Shown piece by piece: positions 62,096 through 64,000 of a DNA stretch of 64,000 nucleotides (position 1 is its first letter; each line of letters opens with the position of its first letter). Source of the DNA: Epiperipatus broadwayi. Taxonomy: Eukaryota > Onychophora > Udeonychophora > Euonychophora > Peripatidae. The DNA lies in assembly GCA_028023455.1 (NCBI GenBank), contig JAQFVV010006305.1, positions 3,771,001 to 3,835,000 on the forward strand. Direction: 5' to 3'. The position numbers and the translations under genes are program-made. Below the pieces are notes generated by a model. That model did no database searches. It was given only the letters and a program-made list of their open reading frames with translations, and had not been told where the DNA came from.

Positions 62096-62733
62096 TCTTC
62101 TCATCAATACCTTTCCCAACAGAATCTGTCAGATATATAATGTAAAAAATACCAGAAATCATAAATGTATTCCAGTTGCCATAAATTTGAGACTACAGTC
62201 CTAGTCAATTGGCTCTAAAGTATGCAGGGTGGGTCTGGAAAGTCAAACATGGATTGGAATCGATCATGGCAACAACAGAGGACATCTAATGATGAAATTA
62301 ATGCACATCAAATAATCACTACTACAAGACATGAAAATATTAAATCAGCTTGGCTATTGTCAGATGATTGCTTAGATAATACTCACAGCAATAATGATCA
62401 TTCTTTACAACAAGCAGTTCCTAGTGAGAAGATTCAAAAGCAACATGATTATTTTCAATTGAAGACTACTAATCAATCAGCTAACAGTAGGATAAAAAGG
62501 AAAATGGAAAACTTTTCTAGCTTCCTGACTGAAGAGACCAACAATTGTACCACTGAGTGACTTAATAAATAATCATAATCAGCAACCAGTTAATAAACCG
62601 GTGAGTCCAAAAAGGAGGAAGGACAAGAAACACTCCAGAATAACTAAAATTAGAACTGGTAAAATATTGAAAATCACAAGAAAGATTTTTTTGTTTTTAT
62701 CTATAGACACAATGACTACTTGTAAAATATAAT

Positions 62734-63076
62734 CAATAAATGAGAAACGATAAAAAAATATAAAAGTTATTAAACTATAAATTATAGTTTAAAATATGAA
62801 AAAAGTTTTAGATTGTTAAAGGCAAAAATGTAGATAAGTTGGAAGAATAAAATTATAATATAAAAATAAGGAATGATTATTATTAATAATAAAAAACTAA
62901 AATAAAAAGAATTTGACAGGGTATATACTTTAATTTAAAACTATGGGCATATACTTAAATTTTAAAATGTTACAAAGATAATTTTAAAGAAGTTTATTTA
63001 TTCATAACTTTTAATAGTAATAATAACAAGTCAGATGTCACATGACTTATATATAGCTTGCACTTACAAATATGTA
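62734..63076. other. Nothing recognised
   Basis: Very AT-rich. Confidence 0.55.
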
Positions 63077-63282
63077 AAATTAAGAGCGTGCTAATAGCTC
63101 TAAACAAGCTTTTTTTTTATTTATGATAAATGCTACTACAAGAGAAGACATTATAGGTCGAAACCGGTCTGGGGATGGGGACAATCCAAGATAAAAATGA
63201 TTTGAATGACTTCTCTTGTAGTAGCATTTATCAAAATAAAAAAAAAAAGCTTGTTTAGAGCTATTAGCACGCTCTTAATTTT
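63077..63282. mobile_element. Fold-back element with GAAACCGGTCTGGGG loop
   Basis: Left arm 63077-63147 and right arm 63210-63282 are near-perfect complements (AAATTAAGAGCGTGCTAATA at the outer end). The 62-bp spacer holds GGTCGAAACCGGTCTGGGG (63157-63174), which matches copy A at 5073-5087 in its core. CTGATGA is not present here. Non-coding; probably a MITE of the same broad family as the sites at 5.06 and 25.75 kb. Confidence 0.7.
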
Positions 63283-64000
63283 TCATAACTTTTAAAAAGA
63301 TTTATAAATAAACAAATTTGGACAAGATAGTTTGAAATAATGAAACATAATCTAAATAATTTTTAAATCAATTTATGAATATATGTATGAAATATTTCAA
63401 TGCATGGAACTTATGTCATTTATACAGCATTCAGTAATCTAGGGTAGAAATCTTTTTAAGGTCACTAGCTTGCATAAAAGCTTTTTTTAGATACCTGATC
63501 CATAGTCAAAGCAGATATATAATCAATTATTGATTAGTAAATATGTATCTGTCTATAAAATTTTAGTTGCCAACAGCTGGTTAGCCTAATGAGCAATGTC
63601 TTCTTATTGTTCTAGATAGTTGTTGGAGAAAGATTTTATTTTGTATCTGTATACATTAAAACCTACTGAATCTATGATTTAGAATTTCAATTGGGGATGA
63701 ATAAACCATCGAAAATTTTCAGGTAATAAGGAAGTAATAAGCTAATATTCAACCTAGTGGAAAAGATATTACTCTTCAGGTTTATTAATTACTGAATACT
63801 AAAATTTTTAATTGTTTTTTCTTCCTAGATAAGAATAATTAGATTATCATTTAACTAACCATTAAATAGATTAGTAGATGAGTCATTAAGGCAAGGACAT
63901 TTAAAAGAAAAAAAATTGTTTGAAACAAAAAAAAAATCCAAGTATTAGACAATTCTGATTAGAAGTCCAAGTAGTGCCATGATAGATGGAAAATATATAT
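63283..64000. other. Nothing recognised
   Basis: AT-rich to the end of the window. A tRNA-like TTAGCCTAATGAGCAATGTC near 63581-63600 is too weak to call. Confidence 0.5.

Larger units (their letters stand above)
60342..62733 (+). pseudogene. Unidentified Asn/Gln/Ser-rich coding-like remnant
   Basis: Plus-strand frames in series have clear protein-like, hydrophilic composition: MSFGYNFLNQENQKLESS (60342-60500), 60837-61076 (STLNYEEIDAKISSQDKF), 61201-61449 (KANEKSPQYPIIEFENEEN), an alpha-helical piece about 61519-61715 (LEEAVKRVYHYPNIRYFIVE and LLQKELFKRTQMFLKQRYL) and 62222-62560, which after a shift runs on to KPVSPKRRKDKKHSR (about 62592-62636) and a stop at about 62730. The basic run could be a nuclear signal. 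Stops and shifts separate the pieces. It could be a processed pseudogene of a host gene or an extra ORF of the upstream gypsy element; I do not recognise the protein. The composition differs from random AT-rich sequence, with uninterrupted Gln/Asn/Lys-rich runs. Confidence 0.4.

Noticed and set aside
1-64000. CRISPR arrays, operons, rRNA or intact tRNA genes
   Set aside because: Looked for regular spacer-repeat units, clustered long ORFs and cloverleaf sequences; none were found, in line with a eukaryotic repeat-rich region.

Overview
This is a strongly AT-rich stretch of a eukaryotic (animal) genome. Nothing supports a bacterial or organellar origin: there are no long ORFs, no operons, and no rRNA or tRNA genes. 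Long (TA)n, (CA)n and (GA)n microsatellites, fold-back elements and several superfamilies of decayed transposons fill the space. The mix (an APE-type LINE, a Ty3/gypsy relic, a ZMYM-like hAT, an ISXO2/Merlin-like transposase, a large LTR element carrying only gag) fits an invertebrate with a big repeat-rich genome, such as a mollusc and possibly a cephalopod. That placement is inference only. I found no intact host protein-coding gene, so the window is probably intergenic or a long intron.

Layout. 0-12 kb: a perfect-looking fold-back element (61-313), a small structured motif (1430-1509), microsatellites, a hAT terminus (about 7.6 kb) and a weak minus-strand coding remnant (9.3-9.9 kb). 12.6-19.1 kb: a fold-back element followed by the best-preserved mobile element here, a minus-strand LTR retrotransposon (12879-19133) with about 1.85-kb LTRs, a tRNA-Pro-type primer binding site and only a broken gag-like coiled-coil reading frame inside. 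Both LTRs carry a second, internalised PBS-like site. 19-30 kb: mostly structureless AT-rich DNA with tandem duplications, a 341-bp near-perfect palindrome (25371-25711) and one copy of a dispersed repeat. 30.3-31.1 kb: a broken ISXO2/Merlin-type transposase. 33.6-35.7 kb: a hAT element with recognisable target-site duplication and a decayed ZMYM-type transposase. 36.2-39.2 kb: a decayed LINE with an insertion near its 3' end. 40-49 kb: a palindrome, tRNA-like SINE relics and an 863-bp TIR element (45819-46681). About 49.2 kb: a CCAAT/TATA promoter-like cluster in otherwise featureless DNA. 52.5-53.9 kb: further copies of the two dispersed repeat families. 54.7-59.8 kb: a plus-strand Ty3/gypsy relic (gag, protease, RT, RNase H, integrase), followed to 62.7 kb by an unidentified Asn/Gln/Ser-rich decayed coding-like region. 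63.1-63.3 kb: another fold-back element.

None of the coding remnants looks functional: each carries several stops and frameshifts. The most interesting items are the LTR element with a PBS embedded in its own LTRs, the long palindromes that could give double-stranded RNA, and three related sites with a GAAAC-GGTCTGGGG-like signature that partly resemble hammerhead ribozyme cores.
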